Shown: positions 1-6,353, numbered from the stretch's first letter. The stretch is 7,896 nt of DNA from Treponema sp. (GCA_031256115.1 JAIRRF010000116.1:1-7896), one strand, 5' to 3'. The notes: generated by a model from the letters alone, not told the origin. Made by a program: numbers and translations.

Positions 1-1087
1 TGCCGTAAACACGGATATTATCCCTGGTAAGAGCCGGCATTCCCTGAACAGAAAAAAGTGACGGGCTGATTTCCGGATCAACAGGGTGGCTAAAGTAGAG
101 GTAAATGGGAATAGAATCCCCTTCCTCGGTTCTGGGACTTGAGTCGGAACGAACAGAAATATCGTTAAACCTGAAAGGCCGCAGGGTATGAAAGTTAATG
201 AGCCTTTCCTCTTTGGAACCAAGCCAGTTGGCTTCGGACCTGGCACCAGCAAGGATGCGCAGATTCACATCAGTATTTTGCGGAAGCGTGCCGTTAAGCG
301 TAAGGAGTACTCCCTGTTCAGCCTTGTATTGTCTTTTGTCAATTTCCGGAAGCCGGGAAAGGGTAAATGCAAAATTCTGTCCGCTGGCGTTAATCGTCAT
401 CCATTTGGCGATTTCCCCAAGGTTTACAGGGTAAGAAAAAATCAGGCTGATATTTTTGGCTTCAAGAGGATCCGCGTCCCATGGACTAACCCAGGTATCA
501 CCGGCGCCCAATCGCCATTCCAAAACACTGAGCCGCTCAGTTTCAAAAGTGAAAGTTTTTTCCCCTTCCAGATTTTTGCCGCCCAGGGATTTTATCCTGT
601 CCGAAACCGTAACGCGGTACTCCATCTGGGGCATGCTCTCCCCGTCCGGTTCAAAGGAAAGGAGTCTGGTTCCGTACCAGCGGTATATCCCTTTTAGCGG
701 AGGCACAATTGTAAATAGCCCCGCATCCTCCCTGATGGGTTCCCCCAATCTTGCCAGGTGGACCACAGGCTGCGAAAAGACTACATATATTGAAGGTTTC
801 TTTATTTCCGATGGAAGTTCCCCATAGGGACCATAGTCCACAATCCTGAAAGGCTCGTCGCTTTCCTGGATTCCTGCTCCGCCAATCTCCCCTCCCGGCA
901 CAGCCTCATAATAGGCAATCCTGTAAGAGCCGAGCCCGGGCGCCGCCCTTCCAGGCGACACATGGGAAGCGGAGAAAACAGCGGTCGCGGTAAAATCATC
1001 TTTTTTCTTGCAAGAGGTAAATATAAAAATCGAAAAAACGACAGCAAGGAAAAGTAAAAAGAAATAAAGGTATTTGTTTTTATTCAT
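1..1087 (-). CDS. Alpha-2-macroglobulin-family lipoprotein, N-terminal part (C-terminus outside window)
   Basis: The frame is open from an ATG at 1087 to the left edge: 362 codons without a stop. Residues 1-26 form a lipoprotein signal: Lys at 3 and 5, a hydrophobic core at about 6-23, then FTSC with the lipidated Cys at 26, followed by KKKDD. The mature part looks like a chain of beta-sandwich domains. Residues 98-162 hold the typical opening of bacterial alpha-2-macroglobulins: a FSQPVVHLARLGEP segment (104-117), then PPLKGIYRWYGTRLLSFEPDG (129-149) and YRVTV (157-161). A related domain follows at about 205-300 and another begins near 325. Family members trap proteases at the cell envelope and are usually 1500-2000 residues long, so most of this one, including any thioester, lies outside. 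Only a weak GGAA precedes the start. The usual partner pbpC is not visible. Confidence is high that this is a coding lipoprotein and moderate for the family. Confidence 0.78.
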   Translation of the reverse strand, partial: MNKNKYLYFFLLFLAVVFSIFIFTSCKKKDDFTATAVFSASHVSPGRAAPGLGSYRIAYYEAVPGGEIGGAGIQESDEPFRIVDYGPYGELPSEIKKPSIYVVFSQPVVHLARLGEPIREDAGLFTIVPPLKGIYRWYGTRLLSFEPDGESMPQMEYRVTVSDRIKSLGGKNLEGEKTFTFETERLSVLEWRLGAGDTWVSPWDADPLEAKNISLIFSYPVNLGEIAKWMTINASGQNFAFTLSRLPEIDKRQYKAEQGVLLTLNGTLPQNTDVNLRILAGARSEANWLGSKEERLINFHTLRPFRFNDISVRSDSSPRTEEGDSIPIYLYFSHPVDPEISPSLFSVQGMPALTRDNIRVYG

Positions 1088-1103
1088 AATGGTTCCAAGG
1101 CTA

Positions 1104-1132
1104 ATAATACTGAATAAATCGTTTCATGTGTA
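1104..1132 (-). promoter_or_regulatory. Possible promoter of the alpha-2-macroglobulin-like gene
   Basis: On the minus strand TACACA (1127-1132, 4 of 6 to the -35 consensus) is followed by 17 bases and TATTAT (1104-1109, 5 of 6 to the -10 consensus). The -10 box ends 16 bases before the start codon, so the leader would be only about 9 bases. That weakens the case. The spacing is ideal but the match could be chance. Confidence 0.25.
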
Positions 1133-1205
1133 GATTTGCCTGGCGATTTGCCCGAACGTTAGAGCAGATTAGCCCAATTTTCTAATTAACGCCCTGTAAA
1201 CAGAT

Positions 1206-1326
1206 TTAATGGTCAGTCAGATATAAAAACTCTTCCGGTCCATTTTTATCTCGTCACAGAGCCGCCGCATATACTGCGCCCTTAATGGTATCCTGGATTC
1301 CCCTGCCTATTTCAGTAAAAAACAGC
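1206..1326 (-). pseudogene. Probable decayed 3' end of an unidentified gene
   Basis: Reading leftwards from about 1326, one minus-strand frame gives TEIGRGIQDTIKGAVYAAAL and reaches TGA at 1254-1256. Past that stop the same frame continues RDKNGPEEFLYLTDH to TAA at 1206-1208. A one-base shift near 1260 would instead give CDEIKMDRKSFYI and a stop. Composition and residue mix look like real protein, unlike the A+T-rich DNA that begins immediately to the right, where this frame hits stops at once. I infer the last ~35-40 codons of a native gene whose upstream part was lost where the A+T-rich island begins, with a nonsense or frameshift change since. I do not recognise the family. It may also be chance open sequence in an intergenic region. 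Confidence 0.35.
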
Positions 1327-2558
1327 AAATATTATTAGTACTCATAATGGGGACAATCTACTCATTTATCCTTTATGGACTTAATGGTAAAAATGGGTCA
1401 GATGTTATATTTAATTGGTCCAAACAAGATTTCATTAATTTTACCATATTGGGTGATGGTAATTTTGGTTTCAAGAAATCAATATCACTTAATTTTCATA
1501 TTGCAGAAGGAGATAAAATTTTTACACATTTTACTTATGAAGGAGTACACGATAAAGGAAATATTTTGACATATTCTCCTACCGGAAAGAAGGTACGTTT
1601 TAATGCACTATATACAACAAGATTTGAAAATGGATTAATAACTGAAATATGGGCAACATTTGAAGGCAGTACAATTTTACATCAACTTGGCATTGTGAAT
1701 ATAGTGGATTACCTTATATTAGCTCCAATCGTATTTCCTTTTATTGACCCCACATTGAGGTTCCGAGCCGCATTATTTCAGGATTAGGCATATTTTTGCT
1801 TTGGTACTGGAGTTAATTTTTGAATTGTTTATCTATTGATGGGATTTTTGTACTAAGTCATTAAAGAGGTTTTGAATATAATATTCATTGTATACCTATT
1901 CAACATTGGTTCCGTAAACCAAACAAGATTTTTGGTAGCTGATAAAGTCTTAATTATTTGTTTATATTGGCCAAAATATTGCTTTTAATGTTTTTTATCG
2001 GACCAATAATATTTAAGAACAATTATTCTAAATTATATTCAATAATAGCATCAATTTTATTACTTTTTGTTGTTGTATTTCAAAATATTTCCAATAATAC
2101 AAGTCATGGCTTTGCAATTTTAATTGGGAATATAATCACTCAAATAGTAATTGTATTATTTTTCTTATTAGAAATAAAAACCTGGAAAAATAATTTTACA
2201 AAAATAAATGTAGGTTATATAAACATTGTAACGTTGTTCCTGCATTTATTGCTTTTTGGATGCCTCATAATGACAGGAAGATATATTTTAATATAAAAAA
2301 CATTTTTTCAAATGAAGCTGGATTAACATTTTGTATGATTATACCTATTATTATAGCGTCAATGCTATTGTACTATAAACACAAAATTATTGTTTATAAT
2401 ATCATTAATTGGAACATTTTATAGTATATTAAATATGGTTACTTGGTTCATTTTAAACATAGAATATTGGTGGCTGGGAATATTACATTTACCGTTATTA
2501 ATAAATAGTGTTATTGGAATAATAATAGTAAATAAAATATGGAAAAACACAACCTTCA
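1325..2558. other. A+T-rich island, probably acquired and decaying
   Basis: Base composition changes abruptly from mid-range G+C to strongly A+T-rich near 1325 and back near 2558. Sampled lines give 30% G+C (1501-1560), 25% (2101-2160) and 17% (2161-2220), against 55% for 4321-4380 in htpG. The block contains one truncated SnoaL-like frame and one frameshifted membrane-protein gene, both on the plus strand, and no intact gene that I can defend. I found no transposase, integrase, tRNA or flanking direct repeats. Between the two gene remnants (1788-1957) there is only A+T-rich sequence, apart from a GAGG at 1866-1869 and a short open frame (1857-1985) that may be the broken 5' end of the membrane protein. 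The most likely reading is horizontally acquired DNA under erosion. Confidence 0.6.
1347..1787 (+). CDS. SnoaL-like / ester cyclase (NTF2-fold) protein, N-terminally truncated, probably a remnant
   Basis: The 146-residue frame carries the C-terminal core of the SnoaL-like polyketide/ester cyclase family. AEGDKIFTHFTYEGVHDKG (about 53-71) matches the usual AEGDKV...G.H.G strand pair. SPTGKKVRFNALYTTRFENG (77-96) matches PPTGK.V.F....RFEDGKI, and ITEIWATFEGSTILHQLGI (98-116) matches the closing helix and strand. The first half of the fold, which normally opens with a helix and a DH-type motif, is missing. Residues 1-35 do not resemble it. The last ~30 residues (117-146) extend beyond the family's usual end and look unrelated. 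No ribosome-binding site precedes the ATG, and the same frame is open further upstream, so the start is uncertain. The family hydrolyses, cyclises or binds small molecules, but a truncated copy is unlikely to be active. Confidence 0.5.
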   Translation: MGTIYSFILYGLNGKNGSDVIFNWSKQDFINFTILGDGNFGFKKSISLNFHIAEGDKIFTHFTYEGVHDKGNILTYSPTGKKVRFNALYTTRFENGLITEIWATFEGSTILHQLGIVNIVDYLILAPIVFPFIDPTLRFRAALFQD

Positions 2559-2566
2559 CCGTTTAG
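1958..2566 (+). pseudogene. Polytopic membrane protein gene broken by two frameshifts (unidentified family)
   Basis: A first open piece, TTG at 1958 to TAA at 2294-2296 (112 residues), encodes four hydrophobic helices, at about residues 1-20, 25-43, 52-74 and 86-107. Coding character then moves to the next frame at about 2281: IYFNIKNIFSNEAGLTF followed by a helix (MIIPIIIASMLLYY), open until 2422. Between about 2370 and 2400 it returns to the first frame with LLFIISLIGTFYSILNMVTW, then a last helix containing WWLGILHLPLLINSVIG, and ends at TAG 2564-2566. The pattern fits a one-base deletion near 2281 followed about 100 bases later by a one-base insertion. Rejoined, it would be a protein of about 200 residues with about seven helices. 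A further piece (1857-1985, another frame) may be the lost N-terminus. No Shine-Dalgarno precedes 1958. Homopolymer sequencing errors are the main alternative. I do not recognise the family. Confidence 0.5.
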
Positions 2567-2587
2567 GCTTCGCTCCATTCCCACGCC

Positions 2588-3769
2588 TCATTCCGGCACA
2601 GTCTGCCAGCCATGGTATCCCAACACAACAAACAATCCGATGCAGGTAACAAACGCCAGACCACCGCCAAACAGGAAAGGCGCGGAAGGCCCCAGCCAGG
2701 TCCATAAAAAGCCCGCAATGACCGAAGCAGGCAAAAGGCCGATTCCCACAATAGCGGCGTGAAGGCCCAATGTTCCGGCCTTGTGCTCAGGCGGTACAAT
2801 GTCCACGATTAGCGCACGCTCAACACCGGTGGTCATGGCGCCGTAAAACCCGTAAATAACGAATAACACGATGAAGGCAATGTTGCTCGACAGGAGGCCG
2901 ATGGCCAGGTACACAATGCCATACAATAGATATCCGGCACAAAGAAGATTCTTTCTGCCAAATTTATCCGAAAGCATACCAGCCGGATATGACAAGATGG
3001 AAGCTGTCATATTAAAAATGAAATACAGCAAAATAGCTCCACGGGCGGAAAAACCCGCGTTGTAAGCCCTGAGCAGAATAAAGGCGTTAGACGAATTTCC
3101 AAGGGTAAAGAGAAATAAAAAGACAAGAAACAGTTTCAGCCGCCTGTCCAGGTTCTGCCAGTTAAAGGCAATCTTTTTGCTCTGAGTTTCGCCCGGGGTT
3201 TTACCCCAGCTTTCCTGTTTTTTATCTTTGACAAACAACAGTATCACAAGACCGGCAAACGCCGGTATCAATGAATACAGGAATATCTTTTTATACTCGT
3301 CATCACCCGATGAAAGGATGAGCCAGGCCAGGATAATGCCGATAGCGGTTCCCAGCAAATCAAGCCCCTTGTGCAGGCCGTAAGCTTTACCCAGCCGGGA
3401 CTTATCGGCGGACTCGGCGATCATGGCGTCCCTTGGGGCGGCGCGGATGCCTTTGCCAAAACGGTCGATTATACGGGCAATCAGAACGCCGGTCCAGGTT
3501 ACGGAAAGCAGTATGATGATTTTATTCACCGTTGATGACGCGTAACCAAAAATCGCCAGACGCTTCTTATGCCCGTAACGGTCCGCGACTATCCCCGAAA
3601 AAAGCTTGACAATACTGGCGAGGCTTTCAGCAATACCTTCGATTATTCCGATAATTGCCGGCCCCGCGCCCATCACGGTGGACAGGTACAGGGGCAAAAT
3701 GGGGTACACCATTTGGGTGCTTATGTCGGTAAAAAGGCTGACCAGCCCCAGTAAAATGATATTTGACAT
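2588..3769 (-). CDS. Major facilitator superfamily transporter (DHA1-like, 12 helices)
   Basis: This 393-residue protein, the usual length for a 12-helix MFS carrier of the inner membrane, probably works as a proton-coupled exporter; its substrate cannot be read from the sequence. The N-terminal half opens with SLFTDISTQMVYPILPLYLS (11-30), the mark of an MFS subgroup, and GIIEGIAESLASIVKLFSG (41-59). Loop 2-3 carries motif A, GIVADRYGHKKRL (59-71). IDRFGKGIRAAPRDAMIAES (101-120) follows in loop 4-5. A hydrophilic linker (about 181-210) separates the halves, and a second motif A copy, GMLSDKFGRKNLL (264-276), lies in the second half, as expected from internal duplication. The gene is divergent from htpG with 66 bp between the start codons. 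No strong ribosome-binding site precedes the ATG. The stop lies about 20-30 bases from the A+T-rich island, but the C-terminus looks intact. No terminator hairpin was seen. Confidence 0.9.
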   Translation of the reverse strand: MSNIILLGLVSLFTDISTQMVYPILPLYLSTVMGAGPAIIGIIEGIAESLASIVKLFSGIVADRYGHKKRLAIFGYASSTVNKIIILLSVTWTGVLIARIIDRFGKGIRAAPRDAMIAESADKSRLGKAYGLHKGLDLLGTAIGIILAWLILSSGDDEYKKIFLYSLIPAFAGLVILLFVKDKKQESWGKTPGETQSKKIAFNWQNLDRRLKLFLVFLFLFTLGNSSNAFILLRAYNAGFSARGAILLYFIFNMTASILSYPAGMLSDKFGRKNLLCAGYLLYGIVYLAIGLLSSNIAFIVLFVIYGFYGAMTTGVERALIVDIVPPEHKAGTLGLHAAIVGIGLLPASVIAGFLWTWLGPSAPFLFGGGLAFVTCIGLFVVLGYHGWQTVPE

Positions 3770-3781
3770 TTTTGGCCCGGT

Positions 3782-3825
3782 TTTGTAATAATAAATTACA
3801 CCAATTTAAAGTTATATTCTATCAA
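3782..3825. promoter_or_regulatory. Candidate divergent promoters between the MFS gene and htpG
   Basis: Toward htpG, TTGTAA (3783-3788) and TTTAAA (3805-3810) are separated by 16 bases and would give a leader of about 20 bases containing the ribosome-binding site. Toward the transporter, TTGATA (minus strand, 3820-3825, 5 of 6) and TGTAAT (3795-3800, 5 of 6) are separated by a longish 19 bases. The two would overlap, and the minus-strand -35 box touches the htpG Shine-Dalgarno. No CIRCE-type inverted repeat is present. These are consensus matches by eye in an A+T-rich gap, so confidence is low. Confidence 0.3.
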
Positions 3826-3829
3826 GGAG
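3824..3829 (+). promoter_or_regulatory. Ribosome-binding site of htpG
   Basis: AAGGAG lies six bases before the ATG at 3836. The spacing is ideal, which fixes the htpG start at 3836 and agrees with the conserved N-terminus MAQHQFQTEV. Confidence 0.85.
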
Positions 3830-3835
3830 CCTAAC

Positions 3836-5779
3836 ATGGCACAACATCAGTTTCAAACCGAAGTGAACCAGCTTCTCCACCTCATTGTCCATTCTCTCTA
3901 TTCCAACAGGGAAATCTTCTTGCGGGAACTGGTTTCAAACGCTTCCGATGCCCTGGACAAACTTAAATACCTTACCGTATCGGAAGAAACCTACAAGTCC
4001 ATCACTTTTGATCCCAGGATTGACATTTCATTCGATAAAGAGGCAAAAACCCTTACCATCTCGGATAACGGAATCGGCATGAACGAGCAGGATCTGGCGG
4101 ATTCCCTGGGAACCATAGCGAGGTCGGGGACAAAGGCCTTTCTGGAGAAGCTCTCCAACGACGCGAAAAAAGATTCCAACCTGATAGGCCAGTTCGGTGT
4201 TGGCTTTTATTCGGCCTTCATGGTGGCAGATAAAATCGAGGTCATAAGCCGCAAGGCTGCGGAAGAGCCCGCCTGGAAATGGTCGAGCGACGGCAAAGAC
4301 GGCTATGACATTGAACCTTATGGCCGCAACAACCAGGGTACCACAGTGCTTCTCCACCTTAGCGAAGATGGGCTTGAGTTTGCCAACCGTTGGTCCATTG
4401 AAGACATCATCAAACGTTATTCCAACCATGTGGCTTTCCCCATTTATCTTACATACGATGAAAAGGAGTGGGATGACAAAGGGAAGGAAAAGGGAAGCAA
4501 AACCAAAACAGAACAAATAAACTCAGGTACGGCGCTTTGGCGGCGAGCCAAGTCGGAACTTAAAGACGAGGATTACAAAGAGTTTTACAAGAGTTTTAAC
4601 CCACGGTTCAGCCAGGATTCCGAGGAGCCACTTTTCTACATTCACACCAAAGCCGAAGGAACCCTTGAATATACCACACTCTTTTATGTACCGAAAAAAG
4701 CCCCTTTCGATTTATTCCATGTAGATTACAAGCCCGGGGTAAAGCTCTATGTGAAGCGTGTTTTCATCACTGATGACGACAAGGAACTCATGCCTACCTG
4801 GCTGCGCTTTGTCCTGGGGGTAATTGATTCCGAGGACCTTCCCCTCAACGTTAGCCGGGAAATCCTTCAGCAGAATAAAATCCTCTTCAATATTAAAAAC
4901 GCTTCGGTTAAAAAACTTCTTTCAGAGTTCAAAGCTCTGGCGGACAGGGCCGCAGCGGGGGATGAGGAGGCAAAGGAAAAATGGGAAACCTTTGTCAGTC
5001 AGTTTAACCGACCGCTAAAAGAAGGGCTTTACCAGGACTTTTCCAACAGGGACGCAATTCAGGAGTTGATTAGATTCAAGAGTTCGAAAGTTGAAGGCCG
5101 GACCAGCTTTGCCGATTACGTTTCGCGGATGAAAGAAGACCAAAAACACATTTACTACATCACCGGCGGTGATGAGAAAACCCTCAAAGCTTCTCCGCTT
5201 CTGGAAGCCTACACCGCAAAGGGCATTGAGGTGCTCATCATGGATGATGAGATTGACGAAATCGTGATCCCTTCCCTTCACAGTTACAGGCAGGAAAAAC
5301 CAGAAGTTGATGGTAAAACCGAAAGTCAATCCTGGGATCTAAAAGCCGTGAACCGCTCCGGGGCAGATGAGGAGCTGGGCGAAAAAGATGACAAGGCGCG
5401 CCAACAGGCGGCGGAAAAGGAAATAAAACCCGTTATAGAAAAGATCAAAAAAGCCCTGGGAGACAGGGTCAAAGATGTAAAACTCTCCCGCCGCCTTCAT
5501 GATTCACCTTCCTGCATTGTAGCTGACGAAAACGATCCTACCCTGCAAATGGCCCAACTGCTTAAGGCCATGGGCCAATCTGAAATGACGGATACCAAAC
5601 CCATTCTGGAAATAAACGGTGAACATCCCATTGTATCAAAGCTAAAAGAAACCGATGATGAAGAACATATCACCGATATTGCTGGAGTTCTGTTTGATCA
5701 GGCATTGCTGGTGGAGGGAGTAAAACTTAAAGACCCTTCAGACTTCGTCAAAAAACTTAATCGTCTTCTCTCAAACTGA
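3836..5779 (+). CDS. htpG: Molecular chaperone HtpG (bacterial Hsp90)
   Basis: This complete 647-residue cytosolic ATP-dependent chaperone acts as a dimer on partly folded client proteins. The N-terminal GHKL ATPase domain (about 1-225) shows REIFLRELVSNASDALDK (25-42) with the catalytic Glu31 and the Mg/ATP-binding Asn35, DNGIGM (77-82), the lid segment GTIARSGTK (92-100), GQFGVGFYSAF (118-128) and GTTVLLHL (168-175). A charged linker (about 208-227) leads to the middle domain, with LPLNVSREILQQNK (335-348) and Arg341, which contacts the ATP gamma-phosphate in characterised homologues. The C-terminal dimerisation domain (about 525-647) includes SRRLHDSPSCIVADE (551-565), the QMAQLLKAMG helix (571-580) and the final DFVKKLNRLLSN. 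No key residue is missing, and the length is normal. It is monocistronic: the transporter upstream is divergent and the gene downstream is convergent. A second htpG-like tail follows the stop directly and hints at recombination at this locus. Confidence 0.98.
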   Translation: MAQHQFQTEVNQLLHLIVHSLYSNREIFLRELVSNASDALDKLKYLTVSEETYKSITFDPRIDISFDKEAKTLTISDNGIGMNEQDLADSLGTIARSGTKAFLEKLSNDAKKDSNLIGQFGVGFYSAFMVADKIEVISRKAAEEPAWKWSSDGKDGYDIEPYGRNNQGTTVLLHLSEDGLEFANRWSIEDIIKRYSNHVAFPIYLTYDEKEWDDKGKEKGSKTKTEQINSGTALWRRAKSELKDEDYKEFYKSFNPRFSQDSEEPLFYIHTKAEGTLEYTTLFYVPKKAPFDLFHVDYKPGVKLYVKRVFITDDDKELMPTWLRFVLGVIDSEDLPLNVSREILQQNKILFNIKNASVKKLLSEFKALADRAAAGDEEAKEKWETFVSQFNRPLKEGLYQDFSNRDAIQELIRFKSSKVEGRTSFADYVSRMKEDQKHIYYITGGDEKTLKASPLLEAYTAKGIEVLIMDDEIDEIVIPSLHSYRQEKPEVDGKTESQSWDLKAVNRSGADEELGEKDDKARQQAAEKEIKPVIEKIKKALGDRVKDVKLSRRLHDSPSCIVADENDPTLQMAQLLKAMGQSEMTDTKPILEINGEHPIVSKLKETDDEEHITDIAGVLFDQALLVEGVKLKDPSDFVKKLNRLLSN

Positions 5780-5832
5780 GAGGACAAAGTCTGGCGGATT
5801 TCGTAAAGCGATTAAACAGGCTCCTGTCTTAA
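5773..5832 (+). pseudogene. Remnant of a second htpG 3' end
   Basis: Directly after the htpG stop, in the preceding frame, the DNA reads KLRGQSLADFVKRLNRLLS and then TAA at 5830-5832. This aligns with the genuine HtpG end KLKDPSDFVKKLNRLLSN. Over the 11-residue core DFVKKLNRLLS, 10 residues are identical, and 9 of those 10 use a different synonymous codon (only the Phe TTC is shared). The piece is therefore an old, protein-selected homologue and cannot be a fresh local duplication. The clearly matching part starts at 5797, and the frame is open from inside the htpG stop region. It has no start or ribosome-binding site, and it is too short to act alone. I infer that it is the left-over end of a displaced htpG copy. 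Confidence 0.75.
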
Positions 5833-5851
5833 TGAAGTAAAGTCGGGATCG

Positions 5852-6220
5852 TTATTTCTTCGGTGATTTTTTATTCAGGTTTTCCTTTACCCGAAAATGA
5901 ATTACTTTTTTGATAATTTCCCAGGGGATCGGTTTATCCATTGGAAAGCGTAAAGTACCCTTTCCGCTGCGATAAGGGGCAAGTTCCTTTTCAAATTTAT
6001 CAATTCCTGAAGGAGTTGGGTAAAAACCAAAATGATCCTTGAATGCGGCAAAATGCACTAAATTGCCGTTCAAATAAAAAGTAGGCATACCGTAAGAAAT
6101 TTTCTCAGTTGCTTCGGGCACTTCAGCTTTTACTAACTTCTGTAATTCCCGCAGTGTCTTTTGAATTTTATCGTCAAACCCGGCAATATACTCATCAATT
6201 GTCTTTGGTATGGATGGCAT
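5852..6220 (-). CDS. DUF1801 / YdhG-type frataxin-like protein
   Basis: This small soluble cytosolic protein of 122 residues belongs to the DUF1801 (YdhG/Fra-like) family. The Bacillus subtilis member has been described as a frataxin-like iron chaperone; other members are uncharacterised, so iron delivery here is only an inference. Family marks in order: TIDEYIAGFDDKIQKTLREL (7-26), VPEATEKISYGMPTFYLNGN (34-53), LVHFAAFKDHFGFYPTPSGI (54-73), then FEKELAPYRSGKGTLRFPMD (76-95), KPIPWEII and a basic tail rich in Lys. The length is typical and complete. AAGGGA (6232-6237) lies 11 bases before the ATG, a little far. The gene converges on htpG, with 19 bases between the htpG-like tail and its stop, and is divergent from the histidine kinase. 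No terminator hairpin was found between the convergent genes. Confidence 0.9.
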   Translation of the reverse strand: MPSIPKTIDEYIAGFDDKIQKTLRELQKLVKAEVPEATEKISYGMPTFYLNGNLVHFAAFKDHFGFYPTPSGIDKFEKELAPYRSGKGTLRFPMDKPIPWEIIKKVIHFRVKENLNKKSPKK

Positions 6221-6224
6221 TGTG

Positions 6225-6256
6225 ATTATATTCCCTTGAAGCGGTTATTTTGTCAA
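6225..6256 (-). promoter_or_regulatory. Consensus hexamers upstream of the DUF1801 gene, doubtful promoter
   Basis: On the minus strand a perfect TTGACA (6251-6256) and a perfect TATAAT (6225-6230) occur, but 20 bases separate them and the TATAAT ends only four bases before the start codon. Used together they would give an almost leaderless message that lacks the AAGGGA lying between them. Either the pair is fortuitous, or the -35 box works with a poorer -10 box. Confidence 0.25.
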
Positions 6257-6272
6257 CAACCATGCCAACCAA

Positions 6273-6301
6273 TAGGCAAAATGCTCAAAAGTTATTACAA
6301 T
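6273..6301 (+). promoter_or_regulatory. Candidate promoter of the histidine kinase gene
   Basis: TAGGCA (6273-6278, 4 of 6) and TACAAT (6296-6301, 5 of 6) are spaced by 17 bases and would start a transcript with a leader of about 45 bases containing the ribosome-binding site. This is a consensus match by eye only. Confidence 0.3.
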
Positions 6302-6340
6302 AAACCCATGATTCGTGGTCCTGACAACGAATGACAGCAA

Positions 6341-6346
6341 AGAGGA
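6341..6346 (+). promoter_or_regulatory. Ribosome-binding site of the histidine kinase gene
   Basis: AGAGGA lies seven bases before the ATG at 6354. This supports that start over the next in-frame ATG at 6372, which has no comparable site. Confidence 0.75.
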
Positions 6347-6353
6347 TGGGAAT

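Noticed and set aside
188..697. Long plus-strand open frame opposite the alpha-2-macroglobulin-like gene
   Set aside because: It is in exact antisense codon register to a convincing lipoprotein gene, has no ribosome-binding site and gives a protein without recognisable character.
1133..1152. Direct repeat GATTTGCC at 1133-1140 and 1145-1152, 12 bases apart
   Set aside because: Two 8-base copies in an intergenic region could be an operator, but such short repeats occur by chance, and nothing ties them to a known regulator.
1325..2558. Insertion sequence or integrated element
   Set aside because: No transposase or integrase, no terminal inverted repeats and no target-site duplication could be seen at the composition boundaries.
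2563..2799. Minus-strand open frame overlapping the end of the transporter gene
   Set aside because: It is in a shifted frame within the conserved MFS C-terminal half and has no features of its own.
3770..3835. CIRCE heat-shock operator upstream of htpG
   Set aside because: I looked for TTAGCACTC-N9-GAGTGCTAA or a near match and found nothing similar in the gap.
4028..4516. Minus-strand open frame of 162 codons inside htpG
   Set aside because: It overlaps fully the conserved ATPase domain of htpG and shows no family features; it is a by-product of htpG codon use.
5816..5827. Inverted repeat ACAGG-CT-CCTGT after htpG as a terminator
   Set aside because: The stem is only five base pairs with a two-base loop and no T-run follows; it lies inside the htpG-like tail and is explained by its codons.
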